Source of the DNA: Sesamum alatum
Lineage: Eukaryota; Streptophyta; Magnoliopsida; Lamiales; Pedaliaceae
Length of the DNA stretch: 64,000 nt
Direction of reading: 5' to 3'
Assembly (NCBI GenBank): GCA_034509735.1
Contig: JACGWO010000010.1
Location: 8,631,193 to 8,695,192, forward strand
How positions within the stretch are numbered: the stretch's first letter is position 1; each line of letters opens with the position of its first letter. Of this stretch, positions 31,410 through 42,844 are shown piece by piece. The translations under genes were made by a program, and so were the position numbers. The notes beneath the pieces were generated by a model that made no database searches, was not told the DNA's origin, and saw only the letters and a list, made by a program, of their open reading frames with translations.

Positions 31410-32775
31410 TTTTTTTTTTTTTTGAAGAAAACTGAACTTAGATTATATTATTGAGCCATGAAACAAAGTAGGAAGTAAGTCCTCAAGAGGATCACGTCCT
31501 ACATGTTCAACAGAAATTGACATACGAGCTAACAAATGAGCAGCCGTGTCTGCTTCCTTACGAACATGTAAAATATCCACAACGCCAGCATTGTGCAGGG
31601 AAGAACGGATATCTTCAATGATCGGACCAATCCAAGACGTGTCTAGCCCACCATTTTTGAGATTTTTAACGACTGAGATACAGTCTCCTTCCAGAATAAC
31701 TAAATTCCAGCCATGATGAATGGCCATTTCGACCACAACAAGAACCGCAAAAGCTTTATTGTGTTCAGCATCCGTTGATCTAACAAGCACTCGGGATTCT
31801 CAGCTAATGTAGTATCCACGCCAATCTCGAGCTATAACACAAGCCTCGACGGCAGGGATAGATCTGTGCACCGCACCGTCGAAATTAATTTTGATGAAGC
31901 CTTGATCAGGGGGAACCCATCTAGCATCGGCAACAATTGTAACCTCATGCTCCCGTGCCGACAGCTGAGCATCAATCACTGATTGGAAGATTGTGGTGAA
32001 CTGCACAGTTGCCAGAGGGTTGACCCTCAAACCATTCTGGAGACGTTGATTCCGAGACCACCAAAGCAACCAAATGAAAATCAGGAAAAAGGCAAATCGA
32101 TGACGGTTAACCTGAGAAAAGATGTGCCGAAGCCATTCCTCCATCACCAAGTTACACTGCGAGAGAACAAAGATAGGTAAGTTAGAAAGAGCTAATGTTT
32201 GCCACCCACAGGACAAGAGCAAAAAATATGCATGAAATCTTCATGTTCAGCCTCGTAGTGAGGACAGACGAGCTGCCAGTGATAGCCTCGACATCCCAAA
32301 TTTATCGTAGATGGGATGGAATTGTGGCACAACCGCCAAGCAAATACTTTCACTTTCAGGGAAACCCCTGTTGAGCAAATAAAAATTCCATCTTTGTTGA
32401 TTTGACGAAGCATCAGCAACACCACCCTCGCTCTCCTGATTCAGCATGTTCACTGCAAGAAAATACACAGTTCGGACTATGTAAATCCCCTTGGAATCAA
32501 AGTGCCAAATGCATTTATCCAATTGAGGGGTTCGACCAAGTCGTTAGGAACAAATCAGGTCAGCATCCTCCTTCCAGAAAACGTTAGTGATCAAATCCTA
32601 ATTCCATCTAAAGGGGTTATGGAGGAGAAGATCACTATCCCGAGCATCAAATGGAAGATTCTGAGGCAGGGTCACGACTCTGAAGGAATGCGGCCGAGGG
32701 AGCCAAGTATCACACCAAATACGGACCTCCAAACCCGAAGAAACTTGCCACCGTATGCCTACATGAAGTAAGTTC
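31410..32775 (-). pseudogene. 5'-truncated plant L1 LINE: zf-RVT and RNase H parts
   Basis: The minus strand begins near 32775 inside the sequence after reverse transcriptase (GLEVRIWCDTWLP) and continues with the zinc-binding zf-RVT region (IWHFDSKGIYIVRTVYFLA; KVKVFAWRLCHNSIPSTINL; EDFMHIFCSCP). It ends with the RNase H-like domain (KINFDGAV, ARDWRGYYIS, then LEGDCISVVKNL and HVRKEADTAAHLLAR). RNase H would remove RNA from the hybrid. A T run at 31410-31423 on the plus strand is the poly-A tail. Stops (for example after DPFRWN) and a few frame changes make it non-functional, though the RNase H part is well kept. No target duplication was found. Confidence 0.75.
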
Positions 32776-32916
32776 AAAGTCGAGGAAACGCTAGTTCAAG
32801 TATATGAAGGATTAGTACCACCATCAGATTTCATAGAGATGACATTGAAACATTCATTGAATGAATAAATCTAAACCAAATATTATTATTGATGATATCT
32901 AGACCATCAAATTATA
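32776..32916. other. Short intergenic spacer
   Basis: AT-rich; no feature recognised. Confidence 0.4.
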
Positions 32917-33170
32917 GGATAAATTGCATAAAACATCCATGTGTCGTAAAATTTAGCTAAACATCCCTCGTGTCAAAAAAAAAAAAAAAAAAAAGAACCT
33001 ATAGTTTAAAAAATAATGCACACTCTCCCCTTCTGTTCGTTGGAGTTAACAGCGTTAAATTTTTTACTGAATTGCTTGTTATACTTTTGTTACGAAAGCC
33101 CTTGACTTCAATAGCACAAAAGTGAACGGTCCACATTCAAGTAACTTAAAAATATATTTTTTATTTAAAT

Positions 33171-33190
33171 ACATATATATATATATATAA
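33171..33190. repeat. (TA)n run at the edge of the pararetrovirus fragment
   Basis: About nine TA units directly at the limit of the virus-like coding sequence. Confidence 0.7.
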
Positions 33191-34384
33191 TTATATCTTG
33201 TTCCTCATACAGTATGTCTTGAGGTGTGGGTCTAGGGTAATAAAATTTTGTTTGCATAGGTTTTCTTGCATATTTCTCTATTTTATTTATTTCTTCTGAA
33301 AATTTATGTCTGTTATTTTCAATATTGATGTCATTACTTAAGGTACTCAATTTTAGATCCCTAAATTTTTTATCCAATAATTTATCTAATTCCCCTAATG
33401 GTTTTAAATGAAAACCTACAATATTAGGAGGTGGTTGGATTGATGGTTTCGTTGTAATTCTTTATTTGCCCCACCAGTTAATGTATTTTTAGAGCTAATT
33501 TCTTGTTGCCAATCAAATATTCTATCTTTTTTTAATTTAATTCTATAATCTGTTCTCCTATAATATTTAAATATTGTATAATTTTATTTTTTCATCAACT
33601 CATTAATTTGAGCTATTGTGATCATTAGAGTGTCATCTTCAATTAATTTTGAAAATGCTTTGAAATTAATTTCTATCTCATTCGAGTTCATTTTAAATGA
33701 TGTTGATGTGGAAACACATTATTAACAACTTTTCCACTATGTAGAAAGTATTTTCTTTCTAAGACATTCAAATATTGTTCGGAATATTTAACAACAAACC
33801 AAGGAACAAAAGCAACTATCTTATTCCTTATAGCTAATTCTTTATAGAATTGTATATTAGTAAAATTTTCGAAAAACCATTTTGTAAATGGCTTCCATTT
33901 TTTTCCATAAATTCTTTTTGAATTTCTCTTCTAGCTAGAGATCCAGGACTAAAATCCATTAATTTAGAGTAATCCACAAATGGGACCTCTGTTTCAAAAT
34001 TAATTAAATCCGCGCTATTCATTTATAAACAGAAATTTGTTTCTGAATTTAATTCTTCAGTTAATCTTGGGTCTTTATATAGTCCTTTAACAATATTATT
34101 AGTCTGAATCCTTATTTCTTCAACTTTATTATCCTTTGAATTTTCTTGGCTACTTTCCTCTTTAATTTGGGAAGTGGATGCTCTAGATGGAGTCATTATT
34201 TCAACTGTTGAAAAATACGATAGTGTAGAGTATCTTGAAGAATTACATCTTAAACATTTTGGTTGATTATTAACAAAGTCTATTCTAACATTTCCTTTTG
34301 GATTTTGGATAATACTAGCATAATTACTTTCGATATTGCTTAAAATTGAAACTTCCTTCTCAATTATCCAACTTTCTGGGAACT

Positions 34385-34684
34385 CTATTTTGCTCCATTT
34401 TGCCTTCTAGTATTAATTCTAGTGTGTAAATTTGTTTCAAAAAATATTGTTTGTTCTAAAAACTTATTGTCTGGTACCCTACAGTTAGGATTAAGGGTAC
34501 GGAGAAGTTTATAGTATATCCTATAACATACACATATTAATTCAGATCCGGGTGTATGATTGTACCCATGAGTTTTAACATTTAATGTTAAAGCCAATAT
34601 ATTTACATCAAATAATGATAATTGTGGATAAACGTTGAAAAAGACTGGTCCATGAGCCAAACTGGACTGTATTATTCCAATCAA
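34385..34684 (-). pseudogene. Caulimovirid movement-protein fragment
   Basis: The longest open part of the pararetrovirus remnant (99 codons). It contains GIIQSSLAHGP, LNVKTHGY and YRIYYKLLRTLNP in the order found in 30K-superfamily movement proteins of pararetroviruses. It stops within the family domain; flanking parts are in other frames. Not functional. Confidence 0.62.
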
Positions 34685-35736
34685 AGATTTTTTTCAGTCT
34701 AAATTCCTAGCATCTCTGAGAGCAGCTAAAAAGCTTTCCGGTAAACCTTCTAATGTTAAAGTTTTAAAGGCAATGTGCACTAGTCCTATATGTAAAAATT
34801 TATATTCATCTTGATAATGCCCAATATCCATTGCATCAAAGTTTTATTACTCTTTCCTCATTATCAAGGGCTATTGATTTTTCACTATTCTTCACAATTT
34901 GTTTAGTTTTTCAAAAATCAAATCGGTCAAAATTATAAATTAATCTTGGATTTACCTTGGGAATTGTCCATTTATTTAATTGATGCAAATTCTTAGGAAT
35001 TTCATAATCCTCTTTTTTTGGAATTGTTAACAGTATTTATATCTGAAATAGATAATTTTAAGTAATATATTAAACAAGTACTGTTGAATTATCCAATACA
35101 ACTTCATTAACATGGCTACAAATATTTAAATTTAAAAAGTAATTTTAGTGTATTAATTTTTGTATTGTGATTTTATAATTTGAACTTTTAACATTTGGAA
35201 ATGTTATAATTTTTAGGTACTTTCATATTTAATTAATGTATTCCATATATAAATATAATTGATTAAAATATATTTAGAGTAATAATAATTTAAATTAATT
35301 AATAATTTTTAATTTATTAAATTATATTTAAATGTTAAATAAAAGGGGAAAATGAACATTTGCCCACATACAATAACCCTAAAAAAGGAAAAAAAAAAAA
35401 AATAAAGCTCATTCGCGCAATACGCGCGTGTCAAACACTCTCCGTTAGTTTCTAACGAAGAGGGGTTTTTTGTTGTATTTTAAATAACATGGGAGGTTTT
35501 TTACCTATAAAATTAGTACAGAGGAATTTCCCGCTATTTAACTGGAACACAAGGGGTGTGATGCAATTTACCCTGCATATCACATAAAGCTCGTCAACAT
35601 TGCATAGGATACATCATGTCCAAGAATTCTAAGTGCTCAAGAATGTCCCTTTCTTCACTACCTTTCCTACTCAACACTTTTAGTACTTTTCGAAATTTTC
35701 AAAATAATCTCAAACTTAAGAAAATCCGACACATTT

Positions 35737-36302
35737 TTTTTTTCGAGAAAACAACCCCATGGGTACTTATATTAATGGCAAAAGTTTACATATGTGCAAG
35801 ACACGAAAATGACATATGTGAAGGAAATACAGTGAAAGCCTAGCCAAAGAAAGGAAAAAGAACAAAAAACTGACAACGGTGACACTAGGGAGGGATGTGT
35901 CATTGGACCATGGCAAGCAGCTCCGGGGCGTCCCTGACGCCGCCCTCGTAAAGACACCGGTTTCGATGGTTCCAAAGGGCTCAGCAGATGGTAAGGGACC
36001 GAACAAAGGCCCCACGATCCAGTGCAAGATGCACCCGGCGTATCCAAGCTTCCGTTCCCGCCGTCGTTCCGAAAACCGTGGCACCAGGGAGCATGGACAG
36101 GGCCCAAACCAATCTTGCGAAGGGGCAAAGGACCAGAATATGTGAAAGTCCATCTCAGCCTCCCCACACCAAACACACATCCCGTCCACCGCAACGCCGC
36201 GTTTTCCGGAGGTTCACCTGGGTCACAGCAGTGCCAAGCGAACATAGTCACTTTACAGAATATTCGAAATGGTCCCAAAATTTAAAAAAAAAAAAAAAAA
36301 GT
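35737..36302 (-). pseudogene. Short 5'-truncated LINE insertion with target duplication
   Basis: Minus-strand frames show KVTMFAWHCC and VCGEAEMDFHIFWS-like sequence of the L1 zf-RVT region, then diverged 3' sequence ending GTTGTTTTCTCG plus an A run. CGACACATTT occurs at 35727-35736 and again at 36303-36312, flanking the insertion. Unusually, the 5' junction also has an A17 run on the plus strand (about 36284-36300). Frameshifts abolish coding. Confidence 0.65.
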
Positions 36303-36312
36303 CGACACATTT

Positions 36313-36950
36313 AGTTACGCAAGGTTCCATCTAAAAAACTAGCCGCAAGGACACATGCAATGCTCATGTCCGTTAGCTCGGCTGCTCACACAACTGATAA
36401 ACCCGCGCATCGCACGTGTCATTGTCGTCTAGTTTTTGATGAAAACTTAGACATGAGACTAAATTCGTCGAGCCTTTCTAATTTGGGGCCATTATAAAAA
36501 TTCTCTAAAGCAGAGGACTAAATATGTTCAAGTTTCTTAATTTTGGAGTCATTCTAAAAATTCCATAAAACAAAATACTGAAATTGTAATTCCCCCACAC
36601 ATGACAAGGATCATGTGGACGCGTCAATTGTGCTTCGTCTGCTAGTTGTTTACAAACTCGTGGTCAAAGACTATGGTTCCTCACAGTTCTTTGACTCATA
36701 ATATCCAATTCTTATTTATTTTAATTTCTTTAAATAAAACTATTTTTTGAAAATTATTTTGCATAAAATAGAGGTAGTCTTAATGATATATTGAAATTAT
36801 CATTATTATTATTATTGGGGCCACGCTATTTGATTGAATTAGTAAGAACAATTATCACTATGAAAATACGAATGAAAATTTAAGATGATGATGGTTCAAC
36901 AACTTACAATCATGAGATAGTCCAGCTTTAAATTAAGAATTAAAAAAAAA
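36313..36950. other. Intergenic sequence
   Basis: AT-rich; a small (ATT)n run near 36799-36817. No gene or element end recognised. Confidence 0.5.
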
Positions 36951-36956
36951 AAAAAG

Positions 36957-37040
36957 GGATAATTGCAGTGCCTCCTCTGAAATTTATTTCAATTGCATTT
37001 ACACCCCCTAAAGTTTGAAAACTTTCATCTACCTCCCCAG
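36957..37040. repeat. Mutator-style terminal repeat remnant
   Basis: GGGATAATTGCAGTGCCTCC, CAATTGCATTTACACCCCCT and AAAACTTTCATCTACCTCCC, in this order, match a very common plant TIR style. It ends about 30 bp from the tRNA gene. A partner end was not fixed. Confidence 0.35.
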
Positions 37041-37052
37041 AGATTCGTTTTG

Positions 37053-37056
37053 AAAA
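37053..37056 (-). terminator. Pol III terminator of the tRNA gene
   Basis: First run of four T on the minus strand downstream of the tRNA, within the near-palindrome CGTTTTGAAAACG. Confidence 0.55.
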
Positions 37057-37072
37057 CGAAATAATGGGAAAG

Positions 37073-37146
37073 TGGCCCATGCAGGTCTCGAACCTGCGAC
37101 CTTCGCGTTATTAGCACGACGCTCTAACCAACTGAGCTAATAGGCC
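37073..37146 (-). tRNA. tRNA-Ile (anticodon AAU)
   Basis: The minus strand folds into a canonical 74-nt cloverleaf. The acceptor GGCCTAT pairs with ATGGGCC (one T-G wobble), the D arm is GCTC/GAGC, and the anticodon stem is TCGTG/CGCGA with loop CTAATAA (anticodon AAT). The T arm is GCAGG/CCTGC with loop TTCGAGA, and the discriminator is A. It has no intron. CAAC lies immediately upstream of the 5' end, like the CAA motif at plant tRNA start sites. A TTTT pol III terminator lies 17 nt downstream (37053-37056 on the plus strand). It delivers isoleucine at AUU/AUC codons (A34 edited to inosine). It looks functional. Confidence 0.95.
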
Positions 37147-37247
37147 GTTGTTACTTACATTCATGATTAAACCTTTATACCGACAGTTGGGGCAAGGGTG
37201 ATATTGTTGAGGAAAAAGGAGAATTCAGAGGATTCAGAGCTCTAGCC

Positions 37248-40200
37248 ATGAAAGATTACGAGGTAATTCCTTTTACTATTATTTATCTGTGTTTGATAAT
37301 TGATCGTAGTTATAGTTTAATCCAATTCAAGAACCGGAAGTTGTAGTTCCCGTGCTAATATTCTTCGAGTTAATTCGTATTGTTTAGTTCCTAAGTATGT
37401 TTTTACTTGATTCTGGCCTTTGAGATGTTATTCGGTTCTTAATTCGTGTTACAGGTTTCCTTTCTGATGATTCTGTGTTGAACCGCATTCGTTTGAGTAG
37501 TTTATACCCATACGTCTTTTGATGTATGGATTTAGAATTAGGGTTTAGGGTATTACTTTTTGAACTTTCTTGGATGATTGGTTCGCTTGGAAAAATCTAT
37601 AATCACTTTCTCTCATGGTCAATGTAGATTTCATAGTCTGTGGCAGAGTCTATTTTTTTGGTGAGAATAGTATTTCTTGTGTGTCCTTTTGGGCTCGTTA
37701 GATGTAGAGTAAGGGTTGGTAAAGATGGGCATTCATTGAAGTGAAATGTAGGAGAGGACCTCTACACTGTTCACCAGTCAAGTTCTGAGATAGAAATCTA
37801 ATAGTCTTCTTTAATTACATTTTTCAGACAACTATTTAGTGTTATTGGGCTAAGTGATTGTTTAACCCGTCGTTTCTTCTGACTGAGTGAAGAAAAACTG
37901 TGTTTAATGGTCATTAAGTTATTAGAATTTTCTTGCTGCAACAGCAGGCTTGAGCACCGTACATTGGTGCGAGGACGAGACTTGGCATGATTTGTAAAGA
38001 TTAAATAAGTTGGATGTGGATTAGTATGGGTTATTATTAACTCGCTGGAACTTGAAAAAAAGTAAATATACCAGGATCCTACCTGATAATAGAGCTTGCG
38101 CCTGCTAAGAGTATATTCGTTGTCTTCTTACAGTGTGTTCTGATTAACAAGAGGATAAAATGGTACTTTAATATGCATTACCATTTTATACTTACTGGTT
38201 TTATGTAACTAGTTAGATCAACCGAAAGAATGTGATTTGTACAAAACCTCACCACTCAATGTCATAAAAGAAGTACATTCTAACAAATACCAATCCTTGA
38301 TCATTACTGTTCATGGCAGTTTTGGTATGAAGTGTTTCATGTTTTTAGCTAATTAGGCTGCTTGCAATTGATCTGTCTTTCTGTGTTGTATTTCTCCCGT
38401 CATGATCATGAACTGTGTCATAGATTGAAGAAAAGAAGCAAGCTGCTGCAGATGTCTTGTTTCAATATTCGAAATTTGCTCTGGCATGTCTTGGAAATCA
38501 GGCTCGGCCTTGCGACTTAAGGTTGCATTTGATGAAGGTATTATGCTAACTTTCTCTTTTCTCTCATTCTTTCATTTCATTTCTTTTTCTTTTATTTTAA
38601 GTTTGTTTTATAGGATTTGGTGATTTGAACTTTGGTTTGTCTACCATAGAAACTATACTAGACTTGTGGAGACTCTTTAATCACTGTAACTCATTGTTTG
38701 TGATGTTGCTTTTGTTCTTGGAGCTTGAGCAGGAATGGAAAAAAGTAGGCATTATTTCAGTTAACCTTTTATAACCAATAGATTATTTATACCACCACGT
38801 TTACCTTGACATGAGTCGTCTGATCAAAGGAAACAAAACTAGGCAGCAAAGAATCTTACTCTAATATTTATAAAAGAGTCAAATAACATAATCCATGCTC
38901 GTCAGTCCAAATAAAATGCTAGATTCATTTCCTTGTACTAAAAGTGAACAGAGGTTTTCTTTTCAGGGTTAATTACACCTGAACCCCATCTAAAATAGCC
39001 TAACTAAACTTTATGCCCTAGAATTTTAGGAATTCCACCTAGATTCCCTCTGAGTATGTTCTTTTTCTAAACCCAAATTGAAATGGTGAAACTTCCATTT
39101 TACCCTTAATTTGGAAAATAAAAAATTCAAATGATGAGTTTATGAACTGACCATTCTGCCCATGAATGTGTTGATGATGTTTATGTTTTGTTATGGATGA
39201 ATTTGTTATGTTTATATAGTTGAAGACGTGCCGTTGGGGTCTCTTGGGGTTTTTCTTTTTCTTTTTTTTTTCCCAAATGTTTTGGGGCAACGCTTGGAGG
39301 ATTTGATTGGAAGAGTCTGTATACCTCAAAGGCAGAATGTACATTGTCTACATTTTTTTTATTTCTTTCATTCTGTTCATGTTTATGTTTATCAGAGGTA
39401 AGCACAATTAATTTGTACGTTCTTGTTAGTCATGTTCAATTAATTATGATATGATTGCGTGTATAGTCTAAGGGGTGGCTTTGTAAGGTTTTTATAGTTG
39501 AGGGCATTTGTAATGTTCTAACTAATAGGGGTTGGTATTGATGTTCGTTGTATTTTAATATTTATAATTTCCAAGATAACAATAACATACATTGTTTTTT
39601 CGCTGATGAAATAAGTTGAGGCAATGTGTGACTTTATTCCTATTGTGATTACTATATTAAGTACATCCTCTGAGAACAATCTTTTAAGTTGGCACAACAA
39701 AGTAACGAGTGTTACTAGGTGTATTGCTTATAACTTGTAGGGTAGCAGTAGAACAGTCTTTGGGATTTGTTGCTGTAGAAATCATGGTAGACATTTCATT
39801 TTCCATATGGCTTTTGTAAACAGATTCTTTTCTGTTTCTTCAATTCTACAGCAGCCCAAAAGGGATGGCAACTTGCTTGAATAGGACATTTTATGTGATA
39901 GATACAACAATTGTTGTAACCTCACTTCATATATGTAGAATGATGAAAACCACCAAAAAGAATTATTGTTTCCTACCTAGACAGCTATATTTCCAACCCC
40001 CTTTAACTCTATATACGTTAACATTTATAATCATACAAGTTTCCAAGCATTACTAAGGGCATTTTGGTCATAAAAGATAGGGATCGTTTGGTGGCATCAT
40101 AGTTTAAAGTTCCCTTGAAGTTTTTGTCGAAGTCGGCATTTATTATCCAAAATCTTAATGGCAGCAATGCAATTGTAAAAGCAGAGCATTTTCTTAGAGA

Positions 40201-41188
40201 GTGTGGGTGTAATTTTCAAAGATCCATACACTACAATTACTCAATTTTGGAGGGGTATAGGTGTAAGTAGTATCTTTTTAATCATGTACTCAGTGGAGGG
40301 AGAGCAAAACTGGAGGAACTAGGAAGTTGTTTTTTCTTCGAAGTCCTTTGATATCTGTCACACTTTAAATTTCAAGAAATACTTTTGAAAACATCTGAAT
40401 TCTATTTCCTTTCGCTTGAACATGTCTATCCCTCTGTCTGTTTGTGTGCCTTTGTGTGTCTCTGTTCATTTTTTTGTACTCCATTTATCGATGGTTACCT
40501 CAAATAACATATTACTGGTACCAGCATACATCAAATTTTGCATATACATTAATGAGTTTGTTAATCATCAAGTAGGAATATTTGAAGAAGTAGGTAGCTT
40601 ATTGAAAGAAGTTAACTAAGCCCATAGCAAAAGGGAGAACCAAAAGCTGAACTTTGTGGTTACATTTCGGTAGTATACGAGTACAAATTTTGTTTTGCTC
40701 CATACTAATATTTGCGCATCTTACTCTAGCTGATCCATATGTAACCTGATGAAGAGACAAATTGTCTTCTGTTGTTTGCAATTTGTTTTGCCTATAAAAA
40801 GAAGCCGAGGAAATAAGCATGTCTGTTATGCATGGATATCTAATGGTTTCCCAGCTTTTAAAAAGTTAACGTGGGTTAAAGCACGCCATAAAGGTACCAT
40901 TACGCTAAATAAATGAATGTACTGGGCATGTTTAAGTTCTGTATTTAGATTGATAATATCTATGAAACTACCCACCCCACTGCCAAAATGGAAAGAAGAA
41001 ATAAGCTAAATACAGACAAAGAAGATTCTCATTTTCTGAATTTCTGTTATATTCAGGAAATCTCAGGTTTGCCGACTTCCTTGAAAAAGGCCTCACCCCA
41101 AGCAACTGCCTCTCCTGATGTTATGGGAGAATCTTCTAGTTCAGGGACTGCAAGACTTGATAAGGCAGACAGTTTTAGGGCACTCTAA
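37248..41188 (+). CDS. Three-exon gene for an 86-residue plant protein of unknown function
   Basis: Coding exons are 37248-37262 (MKDYE), 38424-38537 and 41057-41188. All borders are GT/AG and in phase 0; joined length is 261 nt including TAA. The middle exon encodes IEEKKQAAADVLFQYSKFAL and CLGNQARPCDLRLHLMK, a probable amphipathic helix with two cysteines. The last exon is Ser/Pro-rich and ends DKADSFRAL. There is no signal peptide or membrane span. I believe short proteins with this C-terminus are conserved in plants, but I do not know a function. Introns are long (1161 and 2519 bp), and the second appears to hold a transposon. The start is the first ATG after a purine-rich leader; the divergent tRNA gene ends 101 bp upstream. 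No stop or frameshift: the only clearly intact protein gene here. Confidence 0.75.
38966..40275. mobile_element. Candidate TIR transposon in intron 2
   Basis: The left end GGGTTAATTACACCTGAACC and the inverted right end (TACTTACACCTATACCCCTC) share ACACCT.AACCCC-like sequence, as in common plant Mutator-like elements. About 1.3 kb, no transposase. Target duplication unclear because of flanking T runs. Confidence 0.35.
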
Positions 41189-42844
41189 GGATCTATTCCT
41201 TGTGCTCTCGGCATCTCATGGCCATCATCGTGCGTTGACTGACTCCTGCTTTACATCCATATATTTTTGTGCATACGTATATTTTAATGATTGTTAACCT
41301 GGAGCATGATTTCAGATGATACAAGTAATCAGCATTGATATATTGCTATGTGATTCCAGCCATGTTACGATCAATGCATTTATTTCAATTAACGTATCTG
41401 CAACATTTTAAAGGTGAGTTTAGCCTGTGGAACTTGTATATATGCAGGATCAGTTCTCTGTTTTTAAGTTACGGTATGAATTGGTTTCGAAATTCATCGT
41501 ATCAGCTAGTTATTCAAGTGATATTTCTCAAGCTACTCTTCCATAGAAGGTGTTGTTTGTATTTGCAGACCACCAGTTTGTGTTTGTCTCTTCTTTTTTC
41601 CATCAGAGCAAATACACTACTGGAAGTGTTTGCACAACTAATAAAACCACACTTATTTGGAAAGAGTGAAAAGAGGAAACGACACGCTACGAGCTCCACT
41701 AAAGTTTGGCGTATTTTCGAGTTCCCTCTTGTTATTTGAAAAATTACATATACCTCTCTAATGTTTAATGAAAATATCTAATTCTTTGATGAAGTTCTGA
41801 AATTATTCGTTTTGCCCTCGTTGTTAGTTTCAAATTTTCTCAAAATTTACACTTTTCGCACTTTTATGTTAAAAGGTTAACAAACAAGTGCATGTGGTCA
41901 TGACTTGCCTTAAATTAGGGGTTGAAAAATCTCATTTTTGCTTCTGTTATTTTTACCATAGTATGATTTTCATTAGATCAAATAAAAGTTTGATTAGACC
42001 TACAATATAACAATAATTTATTAATTCAAATTGTTCAATCACCTTAACTTGAATGTAGGACAAATCAATTAAAAACTTAACTGGCTTGCTTTCAAATTGG
42101 TACGATGAAATCGTGGTGATGAATATGCCACAGGCCTTCATATTTAGTGACTAATACTAAAAAATTTTACCCTCAAATTTTAATGTAGAAAACGAGTTTA
42201 GTTAAAAGAAATATATTAAAAAGAAGAAGAGAGACCTATGGGGAAAATATAGATGCATGAAAAGGAAACAAATAAATTGTGACTTTATGCTAATGGACGA
42301 TAATTAGAAAACAAAGCAAATGGATCATAAGTCGGATGAGAAATATTGGCCAACAAAATGTGCTATTTTTATGATGACATTAAAATAATAAAAAATATTT
42401 TCCATAAATTGAGATCATTAAAGACGAACTATAATGTAAATGTTCTAAATAAATACTCTTTGGATATACATTTGTCCAAATGCATGTAGTAGAAAAAACA
42501 TACAAATACGATAATTGAACTATCATCAAGAAATCATAATAAAACTATAATGGAATAAAAGATGAAATAATCCAAAAAGTTTACAATTCTTAAAAAAAAA
42601 AAAAAAAAAAAAAAAGTTCTTCTATATTTCTTTATATATTAAAAAATACAACAATATTAAAATGAAAAATCAAATATTCTTTTTTGATAGGCGGAAAAAA
42701 TCACCAAATATGAAAACTTACTCTTTTTTTTCAAAAGATACAAAATACATATACTACATATGATTCTCAATAGTTCTCCAAAATTAAAAATTAGTAAAAA
42801 AAAATCTAGAAAAGGAAATATGACAATGTTTAAAACATACTAAA
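41189..42844. other. 3' flank of the small gene and AT-rich intergenic DNA
   Basis: The first few hundred bases should include the 3' UTR; no clear polyadenylation site was fixed. An A-run of about 24 lies at 42592-42615. No further gene seen. Confidence 0.5.

Larger units (their letters stand above)
33165..35040 (-). pseudogene. Endogenous pararetrovirus fragment (Caulimoviridae), decayed
   Basis: Several minus-strand frames in one order resemble the N-terminal half of a caulimovirid polyprotein of the florendovirus/petuvirus kind. A movement-protein region comes first, then a Lys/Glu-rich linker, ending in the tyrosine/proline motif YYPRPTPQD near 33221-33250. Movement proteins of this superfamily carry nucleic acid through plasmodesmata. 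Capsid, protease, reverse transcriptase and RNase H are not seen. The frames are separated by stops and shifts, so nothing is expressible. The left edge is a (TA)n run at 33171-33190. The fragment lies inside the TIR-like element. Confidence 0.6.
32917..35573. mobile_element. Candidate Mutator-like element with TIR-like ends
   Basis: The left end reads GGATAAATTGCATAAAACAT and the right end, inverted, GGGTAAATTGCATCACACCC. After these, both arms have the same order of motifs (TGTGT, then ...TTTAGC/AATAGC, then CTCTTCGTTAG/CTTCTGTTCGTTGG). This style is common in plant Mutator-like TIRs. No 9-bp target duplication is visible. The interior is filled by pararetrovirus-derived sequence and AT-rich DNA. 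Confidence 0.45.

Noticed and set aside
35879..36314. Plus-strand open frames over the short LINE
   Set aside because: Antisense to LINE zf-RVT sequence; no independent motif.
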